DNA of 19,937 bases from Zopfochytrium polystomum (GCA_025765615.1 JAIVFJ010000605.1:1-19937), one strand, 5' to 3'. Shown: positions 10,287-19,937, numbered from the stretch's first letter. Notes: generated by a model not told the origin, from the sequence alone. A program made the numbers and translations.

Positions 10287-10643
10287 AAAAGGGCCTTTAC
10301 TATACCGAGCAAAGCGTCAAGACATTGTTGGCTGCACTGGCGGTGAACAAAAGTTTGAAGTCGCTTGACTTGGAAAGTGAGTTTTCCCCTTTTCCATTTC
10401 TTTTTCTTCCAGACTTTACTTTTTCAAGGTGTGACACTAAGTGCATTGGCCAGACCACCGTATGTGCTATAGACATGAGTTGTTGACACTTGGCTTGCAA
10501 GACTGCCCCTCCGTGCTTTCATTGAATCTTGAAGGTCTGAAAAATTATTGCGTTCGATGTTGGACTTATGCAGCATTCTCTTCATTTCAGGGAATGGCTT
10601 CACCACTAAAGAGGAGAGTAGTGGGTTTCTGTCACGCTTTTCA
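10287..10643 (+). CDS. ribonuclease-inhibitor-type LRR exons (partial gene)
   Basis: Three exons splice in phase: 10287-10376 (after ATTGCAG, before GTGAGT), 10454-10534 (after GGCCAG, before GTCTGA) and 10591 to about 10643 (after TTTCAG). They read TEQSVKTLLAALAVNKSLKS then LDLEN, LGLQDCPSVLSLNLE and GNGFTTKEESSGFLSRFS. The alternation of a helix (VKTLLAALAVN) with LxxLxL strands is that of RNI/NLR-type 28-residue LRRs, which serve protein binding. The first exon would make TAA with the kinase exon ending at 7022, so direct splicing to it is not possible; upstream exons are missing or lie in the array. The 3' end is unclear. No start or stop codon can be assigned, so this may be a gene remnant. 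Confidence 0.5.
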
Positions 10644-11538
10644 GTTCTTTTTGGATGAAGAATGGTCATCTGGAAACCTGTTTGCTTCCTGCTTCCTTCT
10701 GTGTCTTGCGTGACCCTTTTCTGCTTTTTTGGACTTTTTCGAAACTGTGCTGGTTCTTCAACCCCTCCTTGGTTTCTTTCCAACTCCCTCTTGGCTGTTT
10801 TTTGTTTTTTTTTTCTGGAGCTGACCCATCGTATTTCGCCTGCGGGGGGTTTGGATTGTCTGATGCGTGAAAAAAAGAATCTCATCTCGTGGAGTAATCA
10901 GTTTTTGATGGCACAACATACTGAAAATATGCGCTCACACAACGCAAGTGTGGTGGCCATTTCACTAATGTGTTGATCAAATGGAGTTGATTTGTGGCCA
11001 TGTCATCGATTAGAGAAAAAAATACGAACGAGCAATCGAAAATTGTCAAAGGAGAATGCACAAGGAAACAGAAACTAAACAGAAGCGGTACTGTGTTTGA
11101 TTTTCCAAACATTGCGAGACATTCTTGGTCGACAAGCTCCAGGGGCTGGGTGAAGAACCAAGGCGGAAAGGCGGGCTGGCGTTTTTGTGGCGGAGAACTC
11201 ACACGTGGGGGAAGCAAGGCCCCGCTCCAGAGTCCAAACACAAGCAGCCAACGGTGGAGAAGCGCTGGCACACGAGCGTGGTGAGCCTGTCGCCGAGCGG
11301 CTCCATCGCTTAGCTGGTGGGCGCGGGCGACAATCAGGTCGCACTCTGCCCAGCGCCATTGGATGGGGATGCCGTGATCGCGACAGCGCGAAACCCAAAC
11401 CAACGCCAGATCCCTCGCCCGACCTGGGGGGATGCGCACATGCGGGGACGCATTCATGACCCAACACTCCATCAAATAGCTTATCGAGCACACCTGCGCA
11501 CGTTGAGATCGCATAGCCGTGCCCAAAAACAAACTCAC
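10644..11538. other. no supported gene
   Basis: 10644-10900 is T-rich and 11118-11500 is GC-rich with open frames on both strands. None shows a family signature I can defend. The minus-strand frame of 250 codons across 10882-11634 changes composition abruptly and reads through the donor of the dehydrogenase fragment, so it is probably chance. 11365-11493 could hold further exons of that dehydrogenase, but the in-phase continuation meets a TAA. Confidence 0.4.
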
Positions 11539-11720
11539 CCGCACAAATTCAACGGCGCCATCACACTCGGCAGTCGCCGTCGTCCGGCATGAAGGTGACG
11601 GCGCTCGAACCGCGCACGCATATGTACTCAGCATACCCGCCTGGGCGGGTCATGTTATTGATGAGCGGTGGGGTGGTGGAGCTGACACCCATGTGCGAGC
11701 TGGGGTGTACTGCGCGACAA
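11539..11720 (-). pseudogene. zinc-type alcohol dehydrogenase (MDR) exon fragment
   Basis: On the minus strand one exon reads NNMTRPGGYAEYICVRGSS then AVTFMPDD, and after one apparently missing base near 11560, LPSVMAPLNLCG, ending before GTGAGT at 11538. This matches the hinge between the GroES-like and cofactor domains of medium-chain dehydrogenases: the GGYAEY motif, a beta strand ending in PDD, and LPxxxAPxNCxG. The upstream TCRAV may be a relic of the structural-zinc loop. The next acceptor-like site (GTGCGCAG, exon from 11493 downward) leads into a TAA in phase, and no Rossmann GxGxxG was found downstream. I take it as a partial or dead copy. The family call rests on about 45 residues. 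Confidence 0.45.
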
Positions 11721-11837
11721 GTGCCCAATCACTTTGTGGCAGGGCTTCCGCAGGTCGGGCTCTGGGCGTGGTGATTGCGTGCACATCGTTGGGTTGGGGT
11801 GGAGTTTGGGGTGGGGGACATAAACTGAAATACTTTG

Positions 11838-12085
11838 AAAATTACCAACTGCAAGCGGATTCAATTCAGAATGAATCGATCAAGCCAGACCATTTAAGGG
11901 AGTCAGACAGTGAACAAAAACAAAAAAAATGACATCAAGAAGAAAAAAAGAAGGGTCAGAAATTGGGGAGCAACCCAACTCAAACACAAAACTCCTCCAA
12001 TGCAACCCATAATTTTGAATGGGGTTTCCACAGAATCAATCTTGTCTTGGAAAGTGATTCCCTCACCCCCTGCAGGTTGTTATAT
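11838..12085 (-). repeat. isolated inverted unit of the 220-bp LRR array
   Basis: Read on the minus strand, 12080 to 11915 gives CCTGCAGGGGGTGAGGGAATCACTTTCC (split here only by quotation), then GATTCTGTGGAAACCCCATT, CAAAATTATGGGTTGCATTGG, TTTCTGACCC and CTTCTTGATGTC, the hallmarks of the array at 7318-10230. It continues to 11838 with a second LRR segment (CTTGAT...CTTGCAGTTG) followed by GTAATT in the donor position. That segment has TGA at the same codon as the last array unit (donor 10221), so the two may be closest relatives. Confidence 0.85.
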
Positions 12086-12542
12086 TTTTTTTTTTCGCTT
12101 TCGCTTTGTTAGTTTTTGGGGGCCACTGACCGCGAAAATTAAAAAAAAAAAAAGAAGTAGTGGTTGCAGTCAGTATGTTTTTTTTTGTTTTTCTCTTTTT
12201 TCCTCCCAACCCAAACATGGGTGTAAAAATGCCGAGAGTTTGGCTAAGCAAAGGGGGGTTTCATCGTCCGCTTGGGCGCGTCGCTGATTCTTTGACGGGG
12301 GGGTGGGCTGTTTGCGTCAGTGAATGATGGAGGAGCATACCCGACTTCCTGGATGGGGGATTTTTATTTATCTATTTATTATTAATATCATTATTATTAT
12401 TCTTTTTTTTTTCTTTTTTTTTTTTTTGGTTGACAACCCCCCTCGCGCGTCTTCGCGAGAAGAAAGAACGAAACGGAACGAAAACGAAAACAAAACAAAA
12501 ACAAAAACAAAAAAGATACAGAGTCCCACCTGACCAACCAAC
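12086..12542. other. AT-rich upstream region with poly-T tracts
   Basis: No gene seen. It has T runs at 12088-12100, 12180-12200 and 12400-12427, an A run at 12141-12153, and an (ATT)n-like stretch at 12364-12402. Immediately before the ATG at 12543 is an A-rich leader (AAAACAAAAACAAAAAC type) ending CTGACCAACCAACATG, a plausible 5' UTR and start context for the next gene. Confidence 0.5.
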
Positions 12543-13679
12543 ATGTCCACCACCACCGCCGCGCAAACGCTTTCGTCGTCGCCGTCGCCGTCGCCGTCCA
12601 CACCCACGCCACAACCCGCGTCCAACACTACCACCACCACCACCACCTCCTCCACCACCACACCAACCACACCCGCACCAGCACCCTCAACCACGACTCT
12701 CTGGTCCAACACCTCCCTCCACGACCTCTACCGCGCCCGCCCCAACTGGACGCCCTGGGAACCCCCGGCAACCGCGTCCCCCTATGTCCGCTCCGTCGCC
12801 GCCAAACTCCTCACCCCCCCAACCCCTTCCTCCCCCACCTCCCCCTTCCCTTCCCCCTCCACCCCCACCCCCACCCCCACCGGCCACCTCGACATCTGCA
12901 CCATCACCCCCGCTGACTCCCGCGCCCTCCACAGCGCCCAACACCTCCCCCTCACCTCCGGCTTCTGGCTCCTCCCGCCCCTCCGCGCGCCCCCTCACAC
13001 CACCATCCGCCTCTTCCTCCCAGGCCCCGGCCGGTGCGAGGCGGCCGGGACCGTGATCGTGATCCCGGAGCACGCGGTGGGGTATCCGGCCGCCAAGGGC
13101 GCGATGGTGCTGGTACGGGGCGGGGTGGCGTACGGGGTCGGGGTGTTGCGGACGGAGGTGTTTGATCGGCACGTGGACGAGGGGAGGGGGTGTTGTGGGG
13201 CGGACTTTGTTGTTGTGAGGGGGACGGTTGTGGGTGGTGGTGACGGGGACGGGGAGGGTGGGGTGGGGGAGGGCGACGCGGTGGACGTGGACGCGGGAGG
13301 GGACGCGGGGGAGGTACCGGCGCCGCCGCCGGTGGTGGGGCCAGCGGATTTGTTGAGGACGATTGCGGCGTTGTCAAAGAAGACGGCGACCGCGGCGGCA
13401 GTGAAGAGTGCGAGCGCAAAGGGTGTGGGTCCTCCGCCGCCGACGGCTCTCCGAAGCAGTAGCAGCAGCAGCACCAGCACCAGCAGCGGCAGCAGGAGCA
13501 GCACGAGCTCGGTCGCGTCAGGCGGCAAGGGCAAGAAGCCGTCGGCGCCGTCGCAGGCGCGCGGGGCGCCAGCGGCCGCAAGGCAGGCGGGGACGCCGTC
13601 TTCGACCACCAGCACCACCGGCACCGGTAGCACCGCCACCAAGCAAGCGAGAGGCAAGAGCGGCGGGCCGGTGCGGTGA
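12543..13679 (+). CDS. intronless low-complexity protein, function unknown
   Basis: A 378-residue open frame starts at MSTTTAAQTLSSS in a good context (ACCAACATGTC) and ends in TGA; AATAAA follows at 13718-13723. Residues 1-60 are Ser/Thr/Pro-rich. Residues 58-85 (WSNTSLHDLYRARPNWTPW) look folded, then comes a Pro-rich spacer. Residues 117-215 look like a globular beta-rich domain (LDICTITPADSR, TSGFWLLPPLR, CEAAGTVIVIPEHAVGY, GAMVLVRGGVAYGVG). An acidic Gly/Asp segment (215-245), a short helix ADLLRTIAALSKKTA and a basic Ser/Gly/Ala tail follow. No signal peptide or membrane span is evident. I do not recognise the family. The plus strand is chosen because opposing frames are Cys/Arg-rich and lack a natural start. 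The DNA is C-rich up to 13020 and G-rich after it. Confidence 0.7.
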   Translation: MSTTTAAQTLSSSPSPSPSTPTPQPASNTTTTTTTSSTTTPTTPAPAPSTTTLWSNTSLHDLYRARPNWTPWEPPATASPYVRSVAAKLLTPPTPSSPTSPFPSPSTPTPTPTGHLDICTITPADSRALHSAQHLPLTSGFWLLPPLRAPPHTTIRLFLPGPGRCEAAGTVIVIPEHAVGYPAAKGAMVLVRGGVAYGVGVLRTEVFDRHVDEGRGCCGADFVVVRGTVVGGGDGDGEGGVGEGDAVDVDAGGDAGEVPAPPPVVGPADLLRTIAALSKKTATAAAVKSASAKGVGPPPPTALRSSSSSSTSTSSGSRSSTSSVASGGKGKKPSAPSQARGAPAAARQAGTPSSTTSTTGTGSTATKQARGKSGGPVR

Positions 13680-13717
13680 TGGACTCACGCGAGTTTTTTG
13701 GAGGGGAACAAAGAGAC

Positions 13718-13723
13718 AATAAA
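13718..13723 (+). terminator. poly(A) signal AATAAA
   Basis: A perfect AATAAA lies 39 nt after the stop codon of the 378-aa gene, the usual distance range for the eukaryotic cleavage and polyadenylation signal. Confidence 0.5.
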
Positions 13724-13875
13724 GCAAACACACCGAGTAGTTCTACTATACACAAAAGGCCCAACGTTTCTTGCCCACTCCCTCTCTATTTCTTACTCTT
13801 CTCTTCACGGCTCGCGTCTCCAGCTCGGCACCAGCCTTATTATTTTCAAACACGCTTCGTTAGAAAGCAAGAAAA

Positions 13876-15315
13876 TCAAAAAAAAAAAAAAAAAAAAAAA
13901 AAATCAAGTAGAAAACATCCTAACCTCTTTGGCAAGCAATCGACCCTAAACGCCCTCCTCGCCTCATCCTCATGATCACCACCACTACTAACGTCAAGCA
14001 GCCTGGCGACGTAGCCAGCGGTGGGTCTGTAGACGCGGGCGGGGTCGCGCGGGACGTGGACCTTTCGTGCGCGATACAAACTTTAAAACAGGAAATTAAA
14101 AAGAAACAGGGAGGCGGAAACTCACCGCAGCCGCTCGCGCAGCCCTCTCGATCCTCTTCTCTCTCTTGACAGCGTCCTCGATTTTGCGTAGCAGTGCTCG
14201 ACGGCGACGCGCGACGAGGTCGTCGTTCTAGTTTTTTTGTTTTCTTTTCTTTTAGTGCTCAAACAAAACAGAAAACAAAGCACAACAGTCTCACCCGCTC
14301 CCTCACGCGCCGCCCCTCCTCCTCGGCGCCGACGGCCGCGGCGCGTTGCCGCGCGTGTTCGGCGGCTTGCTCGACGGCGCGTTCGGCGGCCTCGCGCTCG
14401 GCGCGGCGGAGGGCGTAGGCGGCGACTTGTGCGCGGACGGCGGCGGCGCGGCGCAGGGACGCTGCTTTTGCTGCTTTTGCTTGTTGTTGTTGTTGTGGGT
14501 CGTTGGCGTCGTCGCCGTTGTTGTTGTTGCTGTTGCGGGACTCCTTTTTTTTATTTTCGGATTAATTATTGAAGGGGAGGGGCGTGAGAGGGGCGAAACA
14601 CACACACAATCACACCGCAACAAACATACAAACCTTCCACCGCTCAATCTCCTCGCGAATCGCGCGGCGCCGCTCCTTCTCTTTTTCCCTGTCTTTCTGC
14701 TCCGTCGCCTGCTGCTGCTGCTGCGCGTCCAGCTCTCCCTCGAAAGTCGCCGCCGCCGCCGCCTGGGCACAATAGAAAACCATCAGAAAACTCACAACAA
14801 CCAAGCACCCGATAGGAGCTGAAAACAGCAAAAGAGGAATAAGAAAAAGAAGAAGGAAAGAAAAGGACTCAACCTCGCGCGCCTCGCGCCACCGGCGCAC
14901 CGCCTCCTTCTTCTTCGCCAGCAGCTCTTCGAACCGGTCGTACCACGCCGCGTGCGCGGCTGCCGCATCGGCGCCGACGCCCGGGATCGACGCGACGCAC
15001 GCGCGGACGAGTTTCTCGGGGTTGTCCTTTTTGTTGTTCTGTGTGTCAGTGTTTTCTCGGCAAGTGGGATGGACACACACAGAACACATGCACGCACCCC
15101 GTACTTTGCGCGCAGCCGCAGGAACGCAGCGTGGCTGAGGTCGTCCCAGCCGCCGTAGTGGCCGCCGTGCGTCGCGACGGTAGTTCTTTATGTGTGCAAT
15201 GTAAAGGGTGGGGAGGGAGGAATTTGTGGGTGAACAGTGTGAACGAAAATGATGAATCGTTGAGTTGCTTTCGCACCCGCACACAGTCGCACACCCATAC
15301 ACGCACATACACACG

Positions 15316-15346
<31 letters not shown>

Positions 15347-16900
15347 GCTCACTCACTCACTCACTCACTCACTCACAGCAAACACACTCACAGCACACCT
15401 CCACACACCTGAAACGCAACAACCTCCGGTGGCACCCCGGCGCTCGCACTTGCCGCCTCCGCATGCGTCGTCGTCGTCGATTTCCCGCCACCACCCGCGT
15501 GCATCGCTGTCACCGCTGCGTCGTCGTCACCGATTCCACCACCGACTCCACAATGATCCCAGATGGCCACGCGCTCCTGGAACGCCGCGAGCTCGAGCGC
15601 GAGCTGCTTTTCTTGGGTCGCAAGGGTCGAGAACCTGTGTCGCGGGAAAAAAACAAGGGGGTGGGGTGGGGTTGGGGTGAGGGTCGTTACTCGTTACTCG
15701 TTTCTCAAATACCCCCCCAAAAAAAAAAAAAAGAAGCAAAGTAAGAAAGGAAACTCGCACGCAAGCAACGCACTTTCCTTTTGCGTCTCCCTCAACAGCA
15801 ACAAGTCGCTCTCGATGCGCTGCATGGCGTGCTTGAGTCCGTCGAGGCTTATTGCTGCTGTTGTTGTTGTTGTTGTGTTTGTTTGTTGTCGGTAAGGAAC
15901 AAAACTAAATATGCAGTAACAGAACAAAGAAGAACACTTGAGACCGCACGCACCGTCGCCGTCGTCCGAACACTTGCTATTTGCGCCCGCCGAGCGCGCC
16001 GAATCCGCCGCCGCCTTGCCCGCCATCTCGACGAACCGCTGCACCGACGCCCTGACTCGCCGCACCTCGCCAAACAGCCGGCGTCCTTTTTGTTTCATTC
16101 ATTCATTTGCATTCCGTCAGAATCACGCAGCAAGACGACAAAGAAAAAAAAACAAAGAAAAAAAAAACACTCTCTCACCCTCCTCATCCTCATCCTCGTT
16201 GTCCTTGCCGTCGCACTCCCCCACAACAAACACCACCGCTTCGCCGCCCGTACCACTACCACCACCACCCGCGTAGCAGCTGCACCGCGCCACCGCTGCA
16301 CGCAGCTCGCGCTCGATCCCGCGCGCGCGGCGCCGCGTCGCGCGGAGGTGCGAGACGGTCGCGGCGCGTTTGGATGCCAGGGATGATGACGATGTGGTCT
16401 TTTGTGCTGGCGGTTGTTGTGGTTGTGGTTGTGGTTGTGGTGGTGGTCGCGGTCGCGGATGGGATTGGTCGATGTAGTCGGTTGTCGTTGTCGTTGTGGG
16501 GATCGCGGGCGGCGCCGGCGGCTGTTGGGTCGTCGTCGTCGCGGGAAGCGCACGACGCGGAGGTGGGAGGGGCGGCGGGCGCGGGGTCGGTGGTGGTCGT
16601 AGGGGCGAGTGCGCAGGTGAGTAGTGCGTGGGAGGAGGACCGTCTCGCAGCCGCCGCTGCCGACGCCGCGTGCTGCTGCTGCTCCTGCATATCGTCGTTG
16701 TCCTCATCATCATCGTCGTTATGATCACCATCGTCGTCAACGTCGTCGTCATCGTTGTCGTCGTCGTCGTCGTCGTCGCGCCATCCTTCGTCCTCGCGGC
16801 GGCTGCGTCGTCGTGTCGCCCATCGCCCATTCGTAGCGGTGTCGTCCTCTTCGTCGGCCCAAAGACCCGAAGACGCTTCTGCCGCTGCTGCAAGCAGCAT
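13876..16900 (-). CDS. CCDC112: CCDC112-like coiled-coil protein
   Basis: Exons in minus order: 16900-16179, 16085-15954, 15854-15761, 15634-15392, 15185-15098, 15038-14874, 14762-14634, 14543-14295, 14227-14126 and 14080 to about 13876, nearly all junctions in phase. Conserved family blocks appear in order: helices (GLKHAMQRIESDLLLLRETQ; QLALELAAFQERVAIWD), PPEVVAFQ, HGGHYGGWDDLSHAAFLRLR, AWYDRFEELLAKKKEAVRRW, long charged coiled coil (REKEKERRRAIREEIERWK), and the C-terminal signature RDPARVYRPT (animal CCDC112: RDPSRLYKPT). The animal protein is a centriolar-satellite/ciliary component. The first exon encodes a long acidic, Gln- and Thr-rich extension absent from animals and seems to need one extra base removed before HLRATRRRARG; the last exon needs one T removed at its acceptor. 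The ATG at 16900 is the best start, 90 bp from the divergent COQ5. The true stop is uncertain because the frame runs into the poly(A/T) tract. Confidence 0.87.
13878..13903. repeat. A26 homopolymer
   Basis: Twenty-six consecutive A on the plus strand, between the convergent 378-aa gene and the CCDC112-like gene. On the minus strand it would be read as poly-Phe at the end of the last CCDC112 frame, so the annotated stop there is unreliable. Confidence 0.9.
15319..15376. repeat. (AC)n followed by (ACTC)n microsatellite inside a CCDC112 intron
   Basis: About 28 bp of AC repeats (15319-15346) run into seven ACTC repeats (15349-15376). They sit in the intron 15186-15391 of the minus-strand gene, near its 5' end, where the tetranucleotide reads as tandem GTGAGTGAGT, each period a consensus splice donor. 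Confidence 0.85.
16690..16790. repeat. imperfect (GTC)n/(GAC)n trinucleotide repeat
   Basis: CGTCGTCATCGTTGTCGTCG-type repeats. On the minus strand they encode the Asp-rich stretch (DDDDDDDNDDDDVDDD) of the first CCDC112-like exon. The same exon has ACC/ACA repeats encoding poly-Thr around 16400-16450. Confidence 0.75.
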
Positions 16901-16990
16901 TGCTCAGCGTCAAGGGGCTGTTTGAGTGCAGAAATTGTCTGAGACAGTATTAATATAGTAGAGTGTCTCTGCTTTTCCTTGTGATCGAAA
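16901..16990. promoter_or_regulatory. divergent promoter between CCDC112-like gene and COQ5
   Basis: Only 90 bp separate the two opposed start codons (minus ATG at 16900-16898, plus ATG at 16991). The interval is AT-richer than both exons and contains TATTAATATAGTA at about 16948-16960, which could serve as a TATA-like element. It must include both 5' UTRs and the core promoter elements unless transcripts start inside the opposing gene. No known factor site was recognised. Confidence 0.55.
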
Positions 16991-18417
<1,427 letters not shown>

Positions 18418-18675
18418 ACAGGGAAGGAGGTGGGGCAGGGCAAGGTTGTTTTTTTTTTTTTTTTTTTTTTTTTTTCGTGGGTGGTGTGTACCGGGTCCAA
18501 ATTCAGTATCGCAACAGGCGTGAGTGCACCCAGCAACGTCCGCGGCGCTAGACAGGGGTGGGCAGTGCGGGGGTACAAAAGCGCGCCGAAGCAAACCACG
18601 CTACCACAACCAACGGTTAGTTTGAATAAACGCTCTGCGAGTGAGGAAAAGACAAAGACAAGAAAAGGCAGAATG
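18418..18675. other. intergenic spacer after COQ5 with T27 tract
   Basis: It holds 27 consecutive T at 18449-18475 and an AATAAA at 18625-18630, which could be a COQ5 poly(A) signal although 208 nt from the stop. GTACAAAAG near 18573 might be a core element for the downstream kinase copy. No gene is visible. Confidence 0.5.
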
Positions 18676-19452
18676 AGAGAGCGCGCGAGAGAGAGAGAGA
18701 GAGAGACGCTTCGGTTACTAAAAATGGAATTAAATTTACGGGAGGGGTCAGCGTTTCCTTTCCACCTCCGTCCCCAAGGTAGGTATCATCCGAGGTCCAC
18801 GTCCCCAACCGCCTTCATCAGACAGACTGTCGACTGCTCGCTCGGTATCGCCGTCCTCCTCTCTTTGCCTCACCCTCGAGCTCCCAGATCGCTGCTGGAT
18901 CCGTCTCATGTACTTTGCCATCCTGCCTCGCCATCACTACCCACGCCCATTCCCTTTGGACTGTCTCGGGGTTGGTCCTCATGGCAACAACTAACTGAAA
19001 CGTGACCTTCCTCCCTCACCCCCACCTGCGACAGACTGTCGACTCGCTGGCTGGTACAGTATCGTTCGTGATCCACCCAAATTTGTGCCTGATCGCTGTA
19101 TTCGTCTCACGTGCTTGCATCTCCTTGGGATCGTCCGTGCCTTCCCCGCTTTTGAGTCTCGAAATTTCCATCAATTCGCCCATCGCATCGGTTGGCTCCT
19201 ACTGCTTCACCGCTGCGGAAACAGTGTTTTTTTTGTTTGAATTCTGATTGCTCGGCCCTCGCCTCTTCAGTCTCCCCCACCGACCAGACTCGCACCCACC
19301 GTTCGTCGTCCACTAGTCGAACCTCCAAGAAGGCACCGTTTTAAAAATTGAAGGTAGGTTCTAGCCGCTTCCGCCCCCATCAATTGCTTCTGTCCTGACA
19401 GTCACTTTCTTGTTTTTGTTTCTTTCCAGCTGTGAAACCACTCGATTCAAGC
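18676..19452 (+). repeat. duplicated 5' leader and intron of kinase copy B
   Basis: This segment aligns with 4049-4869. Shared blocks include the GA tract, CTAAAAATGGAATTAAATTTACG (here 18719-18741, split-read), the GTAGGTATC donor at 18779, AGACTGTCGACTGCTCGCTCG near 18825, GATCGCTGCTGGATCCGTCTC near 18890, CGTGATCCACCCAAATTTGTG near 19067, and CAGCTGTGAAACCACTCGA at 19428. The leader exon 18724-18778 starts MELNLR like copy A but then diverges by small indels to EGSAFPFHLRPQ, losing the hydrophobic core. Confidence 0.85.
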
Positions 19453-19937
19453 ATGGACAGCGCTGAAGTAAGGCGCAGGCTTCCTCTTGTCGACTTGATT
19501 CAGTATCAAACTTTTGCCCACCCCAACCCGCACGAAAAGCGTTCACTCGAAGCATTCATTAATTTATTTTCTCCTTCTCAGCTTGTAATCTCACGATTTC
19601 TTCTCGCAATATTGCCCGCGAACCAGCTCCGGTTGGTGCTGGCAGTTTCGGCCAAGTGTTCCATGGCACCTATCAACGCCACATCCCTGTTGCGATCAAG
19701 CAACTCCAAATAGAGGCGACTGGGATCCATCCCGAGACGCGCAGCGGAGTTGCTTGCTGAGGCAAGAATCATCAAAGAATGTCGCACCAGCGGGGTCCCT
19801 TCGCCGTTTGTTATTGGTTTCTATGGACTGCTGGTCGAAGACAACGGCTCAAAGTTCTCGTTGGTCATGGATGGTGAGTTGGCACATAAGCAATTTCTTA
19901 CAGGCTTTCTGCTGAAACTAACAATCCATACTAATAC
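19453..19937 (+). CDS. TKL-type protein kinase, copy B (5' part, frame-disrupted, cut by window end)
   Basis: Exon 19453-19467 codes MDSAE and exon 19582 to about 19875 codes the N-lobe, with the same introns as copy A. The Gly loop is GAGSFGQVF (copy A GAGGFGQVF), followed by VAIKQL and the helix-C LLAEARIIKEC. Nucleotide identity with copy A exons looks above 90 percent by eye. Three small differences break the frame: a missing G after CTTGT (19586), an extra base near 19744 (CGCAGCGGAG against CGCAGGGAG), and an extra T before the donor (ATGGATGGTGAG against ATGGAGGTGAG). Most other changes are silent or conservative, for example VPSPFVIGFYGLLVE is kept. It could be a young pseudogene or contain assembly errors. 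The rest lies beyond the window. Confidence 0.85.

Noticed and set aside
11364..11400. GDAVIATARNP on the plus strand, resembling a short-chain dehydrogenase strand
   Set aside because: No TGxxxGIG Rossmann motif or YxxxK follows or precedes it, and the frame has a stop at 11311-11313. Probably chance in GC-rich DNA.
12952..13764. 270-codon minus-strand frame opposite the 378-aa gene
   Set aside because: Its composition is Cys/Arg/Pro-rich as expected for antisense of GC-rich DNA, it crosses the AATAAA and 3' UTR of the plus gene, and it has no plausible start context.
15290..15376. Telomere-like repeat
   Set aside because: The (AC)n and (ACTC)n runs are simple microsatellites inside an intron and do not match TTAGGG-type telomeric units.

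Overview
The window is nuclear eukaryotic DNA. Genes are cut by short GT-AG introns (about 50 to 140 bp where I can place both ends), and the intergenic space is full of microsatellites and long A/T homopolymers. The three firmest genes are COQ5 (mitochondrial ubiquinone methyltransferase), a CCDC112-family coiled-coil protein (known from centriolar satellites and cilia) and a TKL-type protein kinase. Together they point to a unicellular, probably flagellated opisthokont-like organism, for example a zoosporic (chytrid-type) fungus. That placement is a guess; no rRNA or other marker is present.

Layout. 1-1744: no convincing gene; a degenerate tRNA-like (SINE-type) element on the minus strand near 270-347. 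1745-2359: two phase-compatible exons of an unrecognised protein, each with one apparent single-base deletion. 2360-4048: no supported gene; purine-rich tract at 3560-3880. 4049-7240: GA microsatellite, a signal-peptide-like exon and a TKL kinase gene with a long C-terminal region; it carries a 5-bp deletion at the DFG motif and a 2-bp insertion later. 7318-10230: tandem array of 14 units of about 220 bp, each carrying a leucine-rich-repeat-like peptide ending at a splice-donor-like GTGAGT. 10287-10643: three exons of ribonuclease-inhibitor-type LRRs. 11539-11720 (-): fragment of a zinc-type alcohol dehydrogenase (MDR). 11838-12085: a stray inverted unit of the 220-bp array. 12543-13679: intronless 378-aa low-complexity protein. 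13876-16900 (-): CCDC112-like gene, about ten exons. 16901-16990: 90-bp divergent promoter. 16991-18417: COQ5, five exons. 18676-19937: second copy of the kinase gene start, cut by the window end.

The two kinase starts lie about 14.6 kb apart in direct orientation and share GA tract, leader, 5' intron sequence and first kinase exons, so this is a dispersed gene-family duplication around a block of unrelated housekeeping genes. The kinase C-terminus, the LRR array and the RNI-type LRR exons are consecutive and co-oriented and may be relics of one kinase-LRR locus.

Many reading frames need one-base corrections. In COQ5 all needed changes are removal of one extra base, which looks more like consensus error in the assembly than decay. 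The kinase copies also carry 5-bp, 2-bp and mixed lesions that look more like real decay.
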